Assembly: GCA_021777225.1 (NCBI GenBank)
Contig: JAJYDQ010000002.1
Location: 1 to 64,000, forward strand
Direction: 5' to 3'
DNA: 64,000 nt
Origin: Deltaproteobacteria bacterium
GTDB lineage: Bacteria; Desulfobacterota; Desulfomonilia; Desulfomonilales; Desulfomonilaceae
The first letter of the stretch is position 1. Every line of letters begins with the position of its first letter. The translations under genes and the position numbers were made by a program. Positions 34,804 to 46,800 of the stretch are shown here, piece after piece. Under the pieces are notes generated by a model. It was given only the letters and a program-made list of their open reading frames with translations. It searched no databases and was not told the DNA's origin.

Positions 34804-36177
34804 TTATATTCGTGACAGCGATGGTCTACCTATCCTATGGACCGAGAAACCAATTTCATACAATTTCCTGTGGTCAAGCAAATTCCTTCCGTCAAAAATG
34901 AAAGCGGGTTTTTCCATGCTTTCATAAATTCGTTCATAATCTAATGTTGCGAATTCGGCCCAGTCAGTAGCCACTACGATTGCATGGGCCCCCAATGCGG
35001 CTTCGTAAGGGTCCGACTCCAATGTAAATTGACCTGTATAATCAGCAAGTTCTTGATTGGCGCTTTCAAGGGCCTTTGGGTCGTGAATTGCCAAAACAGC
35101 CCTTTCTTCAAGGAGTGCTTGACAGACGCATATAGCCGGTGATTCCCTAGTGTCGCCAGTGTCTGCCTTGAATGAAAAACCGAATACAGCTATCCTTTTC
35201 CCTGCAACGGTATTGAACATGTTGTTTATTATATGGTTTACGAATCTTCTCTGCTGGTATGAATTGATTTGGACTACCTGTTCCCAGTACCGCGCTACTT
35301 CGAACAAGCCATAGTTTTCAGCAATATAGGTGAGATTGAGTATATCCTTTTTAAAGCATGAACCGCCAAATCCTACACCAGCTTTAAGGAATTTGGACCC
35401 TATTCTCGAATCCATTCCAACTGCCTTGGCCACTTCTTCTATGTCTGCGTTTGTCTTTTCGCAAAGGGCTGAGATGGTATTTATGGACGATACTCTTTGA
35501 GCAAGAAACGCATTGGCCACGAGTTTGGAAAGTTCGCTTGACCAAACGTTGGATGTAACAATTTTTTCTTCCGGGACCCAATGCCTGTAAATCTCAACAA
35601 TTTCCTGAAGGGCGGCTTGACCTGACTCAGTTTGCCTGGCCCCAATGAGTACTCGATCAGGATTTTCCAAGTCACGGACTGCGCTCCCTTCTGCAAGGAA
35701 TTCAGGGTTGGACACAACCTCAAAATGGACCCCCTGATCATTGGAATCGAGAATTCTACCTATTGCGGCAGCAGTCCTGACCGGTAGCGTGCTTTTCTCA
35801 ACTACTATTTTTCCGGTTAAACTGAATTTTAGTATCTGGCGGGCCGTTTTTTCCCAAAACTGTAAATCAGCGGCTTTACCTGCTCCTAAACCAAATGTTT
35901 TGGTCGGTGTGTTTACACTAACAAATATGATGTCAGCCTTTTCAATGTGACTGCCAACATCAGTGCTGAAAAAGAGATTCCTGCCGATGACTTCCGATAC
36001 TATTTCGGCCAATCCCGGTTCATATATGGGTAAATTTCCAGAATTCCACTGAGCGATGCGCTCGTGACTGATGTCCACAACAACCACTCTATATTCAGGA
36101 CAATGGCGGGCGACAACCGCCATTGTGGGACCGCCAACATAGCCTGCGCCGATACAAAGAATATTTTTCTTAAACAT
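34804..36177 (-). CDS. ugd: UDP-glucose 6-dehydrogenase
   Basis: ATG at 36177 follows TTGGAG. The 457-residue protein has the N-terminal NAD motif GAGYVGG, the DLENPDRVLIG segment, and the catalytic Cys in GFGGSCFKKDI near 272, followed by the C-terminal UDP-binding domain (FGFSFKADTGDTRES). Its length and the VNTPTKTFGLGAGKAADL segment are like the longer eukaryote-type enzymes. It would make UDP-glucuronate for exopolysaccharide or lipopolysaccharide. No glycosyltransferase is adjacent. Confidence 0.9.
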   Translation of the reverse strand: MFKKNILCIGAGYVGGPTMAVVARHCPEYRVVVVDISHERIAQWNSGNLPIYEPGLAEIVSEVIGRNLFFSTDVGSHIEKADIIFVSVNTPTKTFGLGAGKAADLQFWEKTARQILKFSLTGKIVVEKSTLPVRTAAAIGRILDSNDQGVHFEVVSNPEFLAEGSAVRDLENPDRVLIGARQTESGQAALQEIVEIYRHWVPEEKIVTSNVWSSELSKLVANAFLAQRVSSINTISALCEKTNADIEEVAKAVGMDSRIGSKFLKAGVGFGGSCFKKDILNLTYIAENYGLFEVARYWEQVVQINSYQQRRFVNHIINNMFNTVAGKRIAVFGFSFKADTGDTRESPAICVCQALLEERAVLAIHDPKALESANQELADYTGQFTLESDPYEAALGAHAIVVATDWAEFATLDYERIYESMEKPAFIFDGRNLLDHRKLYEIGFSVHRIGRPSLSRI

Positions 36178-36293
36178 CAGTTGTCTCCAATCCAGGATGA
36201 CGCATCCGGAATGTCCCCGCGGAACCGGATTACGCCTTCAATCACAGACATTCTCGTCTAAAAAAACAGATAGATGGTAACAAACGGCAGGAA

Positions 36294-36947
36294 TTACTTA
36301 TTCTTAATGCGCTCAAGAAGGTTCTTGGCTTCATCGTCCAGTCCCAATTTTGGGTACTGATCCAAAACACGTTGAGTCGCGAGCCGGGCCGCTTTGTAAT
36401 TGCCCAGGCTTATGTAGGACCTTGCCTTATACAATTCTTTTTCGGCAAGTTTCCTCTCACATTCACGAGTTTTCTCTTCAGCCTTTTTGCCCCATTCTCC
36501 TGGGGTCTGTGCTTCAGAAACAGCTTTAAAAGCCCTAATGGCCTGTTTTACTACAGTATTGTCAAGATCGGTGCCCTTTATTTGCTTAAAATAGGCCATG
36601 CCTATTTGATACCTGGCTCTTGAAGCTTCTTTGTCGCCCGGGTACAATTCCAGAAATTGCAGGTAACGGGCGATAGCCTTGTCATAGGAATTCTGATCGT
36701 AAAATGAGTCGGCTATTGCCAGATAAACCTGGGGCATTTGTTTGAATTCCGGATAAGCTGATTTTAAACGTTCGAGAATATTTACACCTTCTTCATATTT
36801 CTTCTGCTTTATTTTATCCTGTCCCTGACTGAACAATTCCTCAGGAGTCGGATTCTTCTCTTTTACATCGGATGACCACCAGGAAGGGCAACCCGATAAC
36901 AAAATTGCAAGAAGAGCCACCAACAAAAAACGTACGAGGGAAGTCAC
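36294..36947 (-). CDS. bamD: Outer membrane assembly lipoprotein BamD
   Basis: The start is GTG with GAGG upstream. A lipoprotein signal ends at LLSGC (Cys20). Four to five TPR-like helical repeats follow (ELFSQGQDKIKQKKYEEGV, YDKAIARYLQFLELYPGDKEASRARYQIGMAYF). This is the BamD/ComL pattern, with the usual 210-250 length. BamD supports beta-barrel insertion with BamA, so the organism has an outer membrane. The gene is unlinked to other bam genes here. Confidence 0.85.
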   Translation of the reverse strand: MTSLVRFLLVALLAILLSGCPSWWSSDVKEKNPTPEELFSQGQDKIKQKKYEEGVNILERLKSAYPEFKQMPQVYLAIADSFYDQNSYDKAIARYLQFLELYPGDKEASRARYQIGMAYFKQIKGTDLDNTVVKQAIRAFKAVSEAQTPGEWGKKAEEKTRECERKLAEKELYKARSYISLGNYKAARLATQRVLDQYPKLGLDDEAKNLLERIKNK

Positions 36948-37020
36948 TATAGAATATCCTCACAAAATTATGGCCTATTGCGCTGTTTATCAATCCAACA
37001 CAGTTATGTCAAGAAATGGC

Positions 37021-37986
37021 TCAGTATGTTCGATGTAATATTTTATCGGAAAGCTTGATTAGTGCACTTTTCTCATACGAGTCCGGAAATACGGCGAGAC
37101 ATTCCACTGCTTTTCCTAAATACTCACGACTTTTAAGTAATGTCTCAGAAATACCGTTTCTTCGATTGAGAAACTCTCTGACCCATTCCAAGTCTTCGTT
37201 GGTCACTACTCCTGCTGAAATCATAGCATTGACCCTGGCCTTTTCTTGCATTGTAGCCCTTTTCAGAGCCGTGATCATGGGCAGAGTCAATTTCCCTTCC
37301 TCCAGGTCTTTGCCTGGGGTCTTGCCCATCGTTTCTTTGTCAGACCTGTAATCTATCACATCATCGGTCATCTGAAACGCTATTCCTAGGTTGAAGCCAA
37401 ACTGCGCCAAAGCATCTTCCTGTACGGAATCAAGACCACCCAAGATAGAACCGCCTCTGCATGCCGTTTCCATAAGCACGGCGGTTTTGTCTGCGATTAC
37501 CTGAAGATAATCCGCTTCCGTAAAATTCATGTTGCCTATATTCATCATCTGGAAAAGTTCACCCTCGCTTAATCTTTCAGTAGTTCGGGAAACAATTCCC
37601 AGAATTTTCAGATTATTAAGCGAAGTCAGAGCTGAGAAGGCCTTGGCAAGTATGAAATCTCCAGCCAAAACACACATTTCGTTTGACCAGAGTATGTTTG
37701 CCGATGGTCTCCCCCGACGCGTGTCGGCCGAGTCTACAACATCGTCATGAAGTAATGTAGCTGTATGTATACACTCTATCGCCCCAGACAGGGTAATAGC
37801 GTCCATACCGGTGTATCCTCCAATTCGAGCTGAAATAACGGTCAACTGCGGTCTAACTCTCTTCCCACCGCTGTTCATTATATGTGCGCCAATTTCAAAA
37901 GCCACTGGAACTCTACTCCTGATTTGCTGAATCAGTTCCTGCTCAAGTTTGTCCATGGTGACTTGTGTTGACTCTAAAACATCCAA
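37021..37986 (-). CDS. ispB: Polyprenyl diphosphate synthase
   Basis: The TTG at 37986 is chosen because GGAGA lies about 7 bases upstream. The 321-residue trans-prenyltransferase has both Asp-rich motifs, LLHDDVVDSADTRRG (near 81) and MTDDVIDYRSD (near 207), and a GGKRVRPQL segment near the start. Octaprenyl or another long chain length for quinone biosynthesis is likely; the exact chain length cannot be read off. Confidence 0.88.
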   Translation of the reverse strand: MDVLESTQVTMDKLEQELIQQIRSRVPVAFEIGAHIMNSGGKRVRPQLTVISARIGGYTGMDAITLSGAIECIHTATLLHDDVVDSADTRRGRPSANILWSNEMCVLAGDFILAKAFSALTSLNNLKILGIVSRTTERLSEGELFQMMNIGNMNFTEADYLQVIADKTAVLMETACRGGSILGGLDSVQEDALAQFGFNLGIAFQMTDDVIDYRSDKETMGKTPGKDLEEGKLTLPMITALKRATMQEKARVNAMISAGVVTNEDLEWVREFLNRRNGISETLLKSREYLGKAVECLAVFPDSYEKSALIKLSDKILHRTY

Positions 37987-38010
37987 AATTCTTCTCCATA
38001 ACCGTTTATA

Positions 38011-40647
38011 TTAACGAATATTGTAGAAAAACGCGTTTATGGCCTTGACCATTAGAACCGAAATTGTCAAACCCACAAAAACATGAGGGGCCAAACCAAT
38101 TAGCTTCTTGGGCCATGACTTTTTGCTCCACTGTCCCAATTTGAAATCAGTTATCAAGGTCCAAACCAGTCCAATAAAGATTACAGTATATTGAATAAAT
38201 CTTGTAGTATTAGGCTCAATCGTAATTATGAGGCTCCGCAATATCTCAATGTCAAAGTACCTGCTGATAAGAATGGGTATCTGCACACCGAGGTTAATAA
38301 GATAGTAAACATGAAAAGCTGTAAAGCAGGCAAGGGTTAGTGGTAATAGAGCGAGGCCGAATCTCGCGTAGTTCTGCCTGAGGCTGTCTCCGAAGATTTG
38401 TCGTGATATTTGGGCGGACGCCAATGTCATCAGATTCAGGCTAATGATGATGCTCAAAAATACCAAAGTGAAAAAAAGCGCAGGCGCCAGTGGCGTATCA
38501 GAAGCAAGAGAGTGGTATTCCGGCATTTTGCTCACCATCTCACTAAACAGGCCACCGATCATCCCCAAGACCAGGAAAGCCGTGCCCGCATGCCTCTGGC
38601 TAAGTTGCCAGATCTCTTCTCCCGGTGGACGCAAATTGAGAGTTATAGCAGAGTGAGGACAGTTTTTCACACACTGTCCACAGAGTCTGCAAACCCGATT
38701 GCTCCGGAGTCGTGGACCGGCATGTCCGAACTGGCAACCTACATTGTCTTCCGTGCCCACATAACATTCATTGGAAGAACATTCGGCGATGCATATGGCG
38801 CTGTTGGCGCGCAACTCAAGAAAAGAAGTCTTTGAAAGGACACCAACCATTCCGCCTAATCCACAAAGGTAGAGACACCAGGATTGTCGTTCATAGACGA
38901 TGGACACAAGGATTGCTGATAGTAGCATCGTAAGTAGGAGAAGCCCAAGCTTTGCCGGGGAATTTCTGATATTTGTGGCGGTTTCAAACCAGATTACAAA
39001 AAGGACCGCTCCGGCTATTAGAAAATCCGAATGCCGCTTAAGGAATGCGGGGAAAGGTTTTTCAAAAGACAAAATTCTCTTGGCCAGGTTTGCTATCACT
39101 CCAATCGGACATATGGAACACCAGAATCTTGCCCAAAGGAGCGAGCCGATAATCAGGATCGGCCAACCAAGGGCCCAACTTATAAGAGCGGCAGGGTTGT
39201 TCATCGGATCGGATGGACCAAGAAAAAGGAACAATAGTATTAGGAAAAAAAATGGAGTGGCCGCGCTTTGTAGTGACGCTGGGTACAATGGACTCAGAAA
39301 TGCCTTCTTGATGAATGAGAATTTGAAAAGGTTGAACTTCTTTGTTCCCTGGACTCGCTGCAAGTCAAAATATATATCCTGAGGCCTTAGAACACCGGCT
39401 TCACAAACCAGAATGGCCCGTTTCAGAGTATTCGCGAGTTCCAAATCGTTTCCAGGCCACGAATAGTTCAGGAGCGTATTTAGAGTTTCCTCAGGCACAT
39501 CGCCTAAATTCCTATTAAGTTCAGTCTGATATTTTGTAAGGTAATGTTGAATTAAGCCCGGGATTTCGCGATGTCTCTCCCTGAGCGGTGGTATTGTTAT
39601 AGATCGCTGCAAGAGACCAAAAATTAGAGGGTGGTCTTCCAAAGTAATCTGGCGTGGGGCCAGCCTTGTAGTGGCTATCAGTCGAATTTTTGCCTGGAGC
39701 TGGGCAATTCCTCCATTACGCCTGAAGGTGTCGGTAACAATTGCCTCCATCAGTTTCATCTGACATACTGGGGTAAGTTTCTCGATGCCACGGATTAAAA
39801 GTGTCCCATCTTCGCTTAGTTCAAAGTAACCTGGGGTTTCTTTTGTAGCGCCGTCACGACCGACCTCTTCAAATCCGAAGAGAAGCTTTAGTTGTTTTTC
39901 AGTGAGGGAAGCTTCATTGCAGTTGTTTGGATTTTCTAATGAGTTCGAAAGCCAACTATCCGAAGCCCTGTGCAAGTCAAGGACTAAAAAAACCTCCTTG
40001 CCGTGGGTACTCATCTTGTACATCTGGTAGGCAATAATCTCTTTACCAACCCCACTTTCGCCTATTACCAATGCTGGGCCGTCGGATTCGGCAAGCTGTT
40101 CTATATTCTTTGTAAGGCTTTTCTGTACATACTCCCCAATTACATAATCTGGAAATATTTGATATTCTTGGCTAATAAGAGAATGGAGCGTTCGTCTCTT
40201 CAGCTTGCTTCTGAGCATAAGCCTATCGAGAGACATTATTTTACGAACAAGGTTTTTGGTCAGGCCTACGATAAAATCGGGATTTTCACGTATAAGTTTT
40301 TCAAAGTCTTCCGATGAAATGATCAAAGCTGTCACAGGCTCTTCCGCCACAAGATCCGTGTCGGATTTCCATGGAACGCCTGTAAAAAACTCTATACCCC
40401 CGAAGATGTCTCCTTGTCCGCGAGTATCGACTGATATCCTCTCGTTGTCTTCATTGCGTAAGACAACGCTGGCAGATCCGGAAATCAGATATGCGACGTG
40501 ATTTGCCGATGTTTCCCTATCCAGAATAAGGGAGCCTTGCTCAAATTCATGGACTACATCCTTTTCATAGGCCAAGCGCCTCAGAGGCGCCGGCAGATGG
40601 TCCCTGATATCTTTATCTGGAAAAGGGCTCAAAGCGTAATTCGGCAT
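38011..40647 (-). CDS. CRP-AAA-polyferredoxin membrane fusion protein
   Basis: I prefer ATG at 40647, although the frame is open to a GTG at 40740; neither start has a good ribosome site. The 878-residue chain has a cyclic-nucleotide-binding/CRP-like domain (about 25-130) and a sigma-54-activator-type AAA domain with Walker A GESGVGKE near 197 and LRERHREIPGLIQHYL. A membrane module of the NapH/NosR type follows, with CSICPIG near 515, CRLCGQCVKNCPHS near 659 and about ten membrane segments. The GAFTGA loop that touches sigma-54 is missing, and the Walker B reads GTLLIRGIEKL instead of GTLFLDEI. There is no C-terminal helix-turn-helix. It is more likely a membrane redox or nucleotide sensor than a classical activator. 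Confidence 0.72.
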   Translation of the reverse strand: MPNYALSPFPDKDIRDHLPAPLRRLAYEKDVVHEFEQGSLILDRETSANHVAYLISGSASVVLRNEDNERISVDTRGQGDIFGGIEFFTGVPWKSDTDLVAEEPVTALIISSEDFEKLIRENPDFIVGLTKNLVRKIMSLDRLMLRSKLKRRTLHSLISQEYQIFPDYVIGEYVQKSLTKNIEQLAESDGPALVIGESGVGKEIIAYQMYKMSTHGKEVFLVLDLHRASDSWLSNSLENPNNCNEASLTEKQLKLLFGFEEVGRDGATKETPGYFELSEDGTLLIRGIEKLTPVCQMKLMEAIVTDTFRRNGGIAQLQAKIRLIATTRLAPRQITLEDHPLIFGLLQRSITIPPLRERHREIPGLIQHYLTKYQTELNRNLGDVPEETLNTLLNYSWPGNDLELANTLKRAILVCEAGVLRPQDIYFDLQRVQGTKKFNLFKFSFIKKAFLSPLYPASLQSAATPFFFLILLFLFLGPSDPMNNPAALISWALGWPILIIGSLLWARFWCSICPIGVIANLAKRILSFEKPFPAFLKRHSDFLIAGAVLFVIWFETATNIRNSPAKLGLLLLTMLLSAILVSIVYERQSWCLYLCGLGGMVGVLSKTSFLELRANSAICIAECSSNECYVGTEDNVGCQFGHAGPRLRSNRVCRLCGQCVKNCPHSAITLNLRPPGEEIWQLSQRHAGTAFLVLGMIGGLFSEMVSKMPEYHSLASDTPLAPALFFTLVFLSIIISLNLMTLASAQISRQIFGDSLRQNYARFGLALLPLTLACFTAFHVYYLINLGVQIPILISRYFDIEILRSLIITIEPNTTRFIQYTVIFIGLVWTLITDFKLGQWSKKSWPKKLIGLAPHVFVGLTISVLMVKAINAFFYNIR

Positions 40648-40816
40648 AAGGAGGCAATTTGGTAGGCGCAACCGGCATAACCGAATACCTAACCGGCTGG
40701 ACCGAAAACAGATTTTGAATGGCTTCCTAAAGGATAACACATCAATGGTTAATTATGTATCAAAGCCATGCAGAAAACAATTCTTATCATGGCACGAAAA
40801 TTATAAATCATACAAT

Positions 40817-43800
40817 CTAGCGTCTTATCAAAGCCCTGGCCACAACTACATCGCCCATGTCCTCCACACGAGCCTCAATGGATTGAAAACCATTATCACG
40901 CAGGAAATTACCAGCCTCATTTTGAAATTCTAACCTTGCCCTGCCGCATTTTTCGAGTGAAACAACGTTAATATCTCTCAGGTCATAGCGTAAGCCGACA
41001 CCCAGCGCTTTTAGGCTGGCTTCTTTCAGGCTCCAAATCCGAGTCAACTGACGTGCTCGATCTTCTGATCCATTAGCCAGTTCAATTTCTGAATCGGAGA
41101 AATAATCGCTTCCCCAGCCGCTACTGCGCTTTTCAACTTTTTCTATATCTATTCCAATTCCCTGAAACGCTTTGGTTGCTGCGGCCGAACCCATTACAAG
41201 ACCGTTGGAGTGAGATACCGTCACTGCCGCAAATTCCAAATCGGAATCGTCTGAGAAACTTGCGGTGGGTTTCCCGAGATCGTCAGAAAGTATCCTTACG
41301 AGTTTGTCCTTATATTGGGCATTACCGTTGTTTGAGAGCAAACGCGTCAAGGCTCTCCTCATAATAATCCGTCCCGCAATCCATTCCTTGCGTCTTTTGG
41401 GGGTCGCATTTGCGAGATAAGACGTGCTGTCACCATCCACAAATAGTTTGGCTGATTCTGAATCCTTTTCCAGTTCGTCGGGAAGCTCATCAACAGGAGA
41501 CATTTCTTCAAAGATCCTGTTTGGAAAAGAATCCACAGTTTTTAACTCCACCATCTCAAAACCTTTCAAGAGAATCACAGGAGTCCCGTCGGCTTCGCTA
41601 AGAATTCCGTCAAACCGAATCTTAGTACGAACGTCTGTCCCAGGTTTTGAAATTATGTTGGTCGGAATTACAACTCCATGAGTAGGTGTGCCGTTTGGCT
41701 TTAGAATCACAATCTGTTCTATTCCGACGGGTAACGGCATTACCCCGTAAGATTCAAGTCCGAACGCAGCTCCAGCCTGAAAAGCTGTTTCAATTGCCGC
41801 TGGAATAATATCCGGAAACATATCTGACCTACGTTCAGTGTCTTTGAATCGGAAGCGGACTCCATTACCGTTTCCTTCAACCGACACATAATCCAGGAAT
41901 CGAAAGGCGGGACCATGGAAAAATACCGAGTAAATCTCTTGTTCCGGAACAAAAACAGCCTGTTTCCAATTTTGATTCGGCACATCAATATGAGCGGGTT
42001 CGTCTGAACCGAGAGACAGTTCGTGATGTAATCTTGGCTCCCCGAAAGGTCTGCCTTCTTTATCCAGAAGACTGCTGGATATATGGGCCTTAAATTTGAT
42101 CACAGGACCGGAAACTCGAAAAACATCAACTATAGCCTCGAACTTCTCGTTTTTGAATATCTTTAATGGCTTCATAAATCGAACATTCTGAATCACCATT
42201 TCGGACGTGGAAGGATCAAGAATTTCCGCAGCTTTTCTCATAATCTCAATGCCACCTGCTCCAGGGAACACGGCCGCTCGATCGATTCGATGATCATTAA
42301 GCAGTGGGTGAGAAGGATCGAGTTCGATCTTCATCTTTAGATGTTCACCTGGGATCAAAGATTCGATAGTTGCTTTTTGCCCCGCCAAGAAAAAGACTTT
42401 CTCTGATTGTTCACCAGGGATGACAAATGCGTCTTTTTCAAAAGGTCCAAGCTTTCCCGCCACCAGAATTTCAGGTGAGCCCGACGATCTGGCTAACTCC
42501 TGCATAAAAGCCGACACACCATTTTCCGGAGGAATGAAGTCTATCCCAGCCCCCTCAAGGCTTTGTTGAACGCTTCCTCTGGTAGCCATACCTACTTCGG
42601 CCCAAGGAGCCCAGTCAATTATAGACGCCCGGACCTCGTTGTCTCCGTCCATTCTACGCAACAGGTGCGCGAGAGAGTCATTGGCTGCTGAATAGTCAAT
42701 CTGCGCGATATTGCCAAATCTACCGGCCACGCTGCCAAAACCTATAATTCGTCTTGGTGGAAGCTGTAGCCTTTCTAAAGATGCAAGGATATTTCTTGCC
42801 CCTACGACCTTAACGTCGAAAACCAGCCTCATTTGATCCATCGTCTTGGAACTGAGAGATCGGCTGATGTCGATGCCCGCTCCATGAACAAACACATCCA
42901 CACGACCACAAAGCCGACCTATTTCATTAATAGCCCTGTCCACCGCTCCCGGATCTGTGATGTCAACCCCACGATAAATGACTTCAGACCCAAAGTTTCT
43001 GAGCTTTTTCAAGTTTATAAAGACTTCTCCCTCGTTCCTGAGTCTTGAAAGCTCCTTTTCTACTGACACAGGGGTAGGGGACTTGCCTTCGCGTTTGTGG
43101 CGCTCAACTATTTTAAGTTTTTCCTGGTTCCATTCTTCGGGCCCGTAGGTGGACAGGGACTCGGATCGAGGCGACAACGTGGTTCTTCCAAATATCACAA
43201 ACGTCACAGGAACCTGCGTGGCGATTCCTTTAATGCACTCCGCTGTGATGCCTCTGGCGCCCCCGGTCACAAGGATCACCTCACCCTGACTAACGAGGTT
43301 GGAAGTTTCTGCCATTTCCGGGGAAAGAGCAAACCTTACGCTTCGCAGTTTGAGATCGCTACTAACGCCTGTCTCAAGGGGAAAGTCTTCAATCAGGCTT
43401 CGGAAGACAATTTCAGGACCATTCTTCTCCAGGATTTCCGGGTGAATATCCAGGCATTTGCATATGGTTCGAGGGTATTCCCTAGAAAATGATTTGGCCG
43501 CTCCAGTAATGGCCCCGCTAATGTAACCCGTATCTTTGGGCGCTTCAAAGCCACAAGCGCCATCTTCCGAGACTACATTTACCAGAAACACTGGGCCATT
43601 ATCAAAAGTCGCGGCCAATGTACGAAATAGCTCAAAAGAGTTATTTAACGAGGAATCAAGGTCAAATGACGCCGCAATGTTGATCAGTCCGATTTTACTG
43701 TTGTTTCGCGACTGAATTTCACCAGGGTCAATCAGTCGTGTAACAGGGATGGAACCAAACGCTTCTCTGACACCTGTTACAAAAGAATCTTCACCTCGGA

Positions 43801-46800
43801 AAACCAACACTTCATCTATGGCAGGGATAGTTGAGATTTTTCGAGTCTGCACGGTGACCAGTTTTGCTTCGTAAACATTTATCCTGGCTGAACTCAAGTT
43901 TGTTGGAGAAGGATCAAGCGATTTTTCTGGAACTTTATCCGACGGTTTATGAGACCCCTTTTCAACCACAAATCCTATAATGTGCTTTATGGTGGGGAAA
44001 TCGGCGATTTTAAGACCTTCTATCCGAGGAATCCCAAAAGTTTCCCTGACCTCTGTGATGAATTCAGCCTGCTTAACCGTATCAATTCCGAGGTCAGCTT
44101 CCAGGTCCAGATCGGGATCCAGCATTTCTGAAGGATATCCTGTCTTGGCCGAAAGCAATTCTAATATCTTGGTTCCAACTTCAGCTTCGTCCTGGGTCCT
44201 TTGATCAATGGGAATGGAAGCTTGATTTGCCTCTACAGTGGTCTGAGGGGGCGCCGATGCGGATGTGCGTTCCATGACGAAATTGATGATATGCTCGATG
44301 GTTGGGAACTCCGCTATCTTTAGACCTTCAATTCTAGGGATGTTGAATTTCTCACGAACGTCGGAAATGAATTCAGCCTGTTTCACCGTGTCAATTCCGA
44401 GGTCAGCTTCGAGATCGAGACTCGTATCAAGCATATCTGGGGGATAACCTGTTTTTTCCGAGAGCAAGGCCAAAATCGTTTGTCTAATTTCGTCAATTGC
44501 AAGTACTGAATCTGAATTTGTCGCTACGGCCGCTAATGCCGGTTGATTCAACGCAGCCGGTTCGATCCTGACTACGGCTGGTTTCTCTGCTGCTATGCGT
44601 TCCACCATCCTCAAAGTTCTATTTTGAATTGAAACCACAGGATCTTGATAACCTGAAATTTCTTTCAGCCATTTACGGTTTGCGGTGAAATCTGTAACTC
44701 GATTTTCTTCATGACTCACTATTTTGTAGAGGGACATCACAATCTGTGATCCGAATCCAGCCGCTAATCTCAGAGCGTATTCTGCGTCACAGTGGCCCCC
44801 ATGACTGAGGTTCATGTCCTTAAATTCTGGATCAGGGACCCTGAGATTTGGGATAGGAGGCAATCTACGCTTTTGGAGACATCTCAACGCAACGACATCT
44901 TCAATCCCTACTCCCATAGTATGACCGGTAAAACCTTTCGTATTGGCTATGGGAATAATCCCGGCGCTTTCTCCGAAAGTTGAACGCAGAGCCTTGATCT
45001 CGGCGGACGAACTCCCGCCCCGTTTCGGAGAATACGTTTCATGTGACATGAAGAACATTTTCCTGGCCAGTTCGTGACGGGATATACCGGATTGTTTCTC
45101 CCATCTTGAGATCATCTTCTCCATGACGGTCACAATATGATCAACATCAAGGCGTGTTCCATGGAAACCACTGTTTGCAACTGCTCCCGCTTCGATAGAG
45201 GCGATTGGTTCCATACCCCTCTGTTTTACGAGATCTTCATTTTCGAGGACTATAGCCGCAGCAGCAGAACCCAATATCAGTCCATGTCTACGATCATCAA
45301 ATGGCAGGGCAGCTTCATCTACGTTGGCGTTAGTAGTGGCCGCTCCCATTGCCAGGAACCCGGAACCTATCCATGGGAACAGTTGCCTTCCAGCTACGTC
45401 GTCCGCTGCAACGACCAATACTCTTTTAGCCTGACCTGTTCTTATCCAGTCTTTCGCAAGAAGAATCGCCTGCGTAGTTCCGGCGCAAGCAGCGTCAACA
45501 TGGGTGTTTGGTCCCTGCGCCTTGATCAGTTGCGCCAATTGGCTGTGTCCCATACTCATGACTCTTAAAAGAAAGTTCCTGTTAAAAGTATAGAGTTCAC
45601 CGGAGTTTGCTCCACTGAGTCCGTCGAATTCTTCTGTGAACCAGCTGGTTATGGATTCTTTTACGCGATCGTCTTCAATTCTTTGAACAATTCCAGTGTA
45701 AAAATCAATAAGCCGCTTCTTCGCTCCAGCTCCATATCTGGCACGCGCCTCCTTGGTCACTTCATCCACCAATGACGCCATACCGGGGAAAGCTGATGCG
45801 AAAATTACTCCCGTTTCTTCTCTTAGATCTGGTGATAAGGTCCAAGCTCCAGGTAGTTCACCTCCCGTCGTAGTTGTCTTGACTTGCTGAATTAGTGGTA
45901 CACCGGCGTCTTTAAGGGCTTCCAAGCCTGCTGCTACAGCCAGCCTGGTTGTTACATCCATGGTGTCTACAAGGCGTCTTTCAAGCCCGAACTCCTCTAC
46001 AACCGATTCGTGGTCTTCAAAAAAACCGGCGAGTTTGATGACTCCAGACATGTTATCAACGATCTGAAGTTCCACTTCGCCGGCAGGGCCTTTAAAAAGC
46101 CGTTCGACATTTTTATCGAGCATCTCACGACGGGTTGTTTCAGGAACCTTCTTTATGAAATTCTTTCCCAGAATAAGGTCATCAAGATTTGCCTTGTCAA
46201 AAGCAAACCGAATATCCGTAGGTAATCCCGTCGACATTCCTGAAATCACAACGGGCTTTAGATCCATGCCCTCAGTTTTCAGAAGGTTCGACGTCCTTTC
46301 AAGCGGTAAGATATTTTCTACAAAACTGGTGAAACTTGACTTGATCAGACTCTTTATCGGCGCTCCCTGAAGTTCCAGAAAGCGCTTGAATTCCATTTTC
46401 GAAGCGATTTCGCGCAACTCGGTATCAAGAAGCCCGTCTAGAGGCGATGGAATCTCCTTTGATTTGTTGGCCTCCTTTTTCGAAAGACGGTCGTCGGTCT
46501 CACCAACTGATGAAACGATGGCAAGAGTAGGCCTTTTACGAATCGGGTGAACATTCTGAGGCTGTGTCGGAGACTCTGCAGCCGGAATATCCAACTCAAA
46601 ACCTTCTACGATCAAGGCGGCAATGGATTCGAACAACTGCATGATCCCTCCCTTTTTGGGATGGTTTGTAGGTAACGCGAGCGAATCCTTGGGTAATGTG
46701 TCGAGTGTTAGATTTGTCATAACTCGTTTGGGACCGCATTCTACGAACACTCGAATTCCATCCCCATGTAGCCGCCTGAGTGTTTTTACCCACTCCACCG

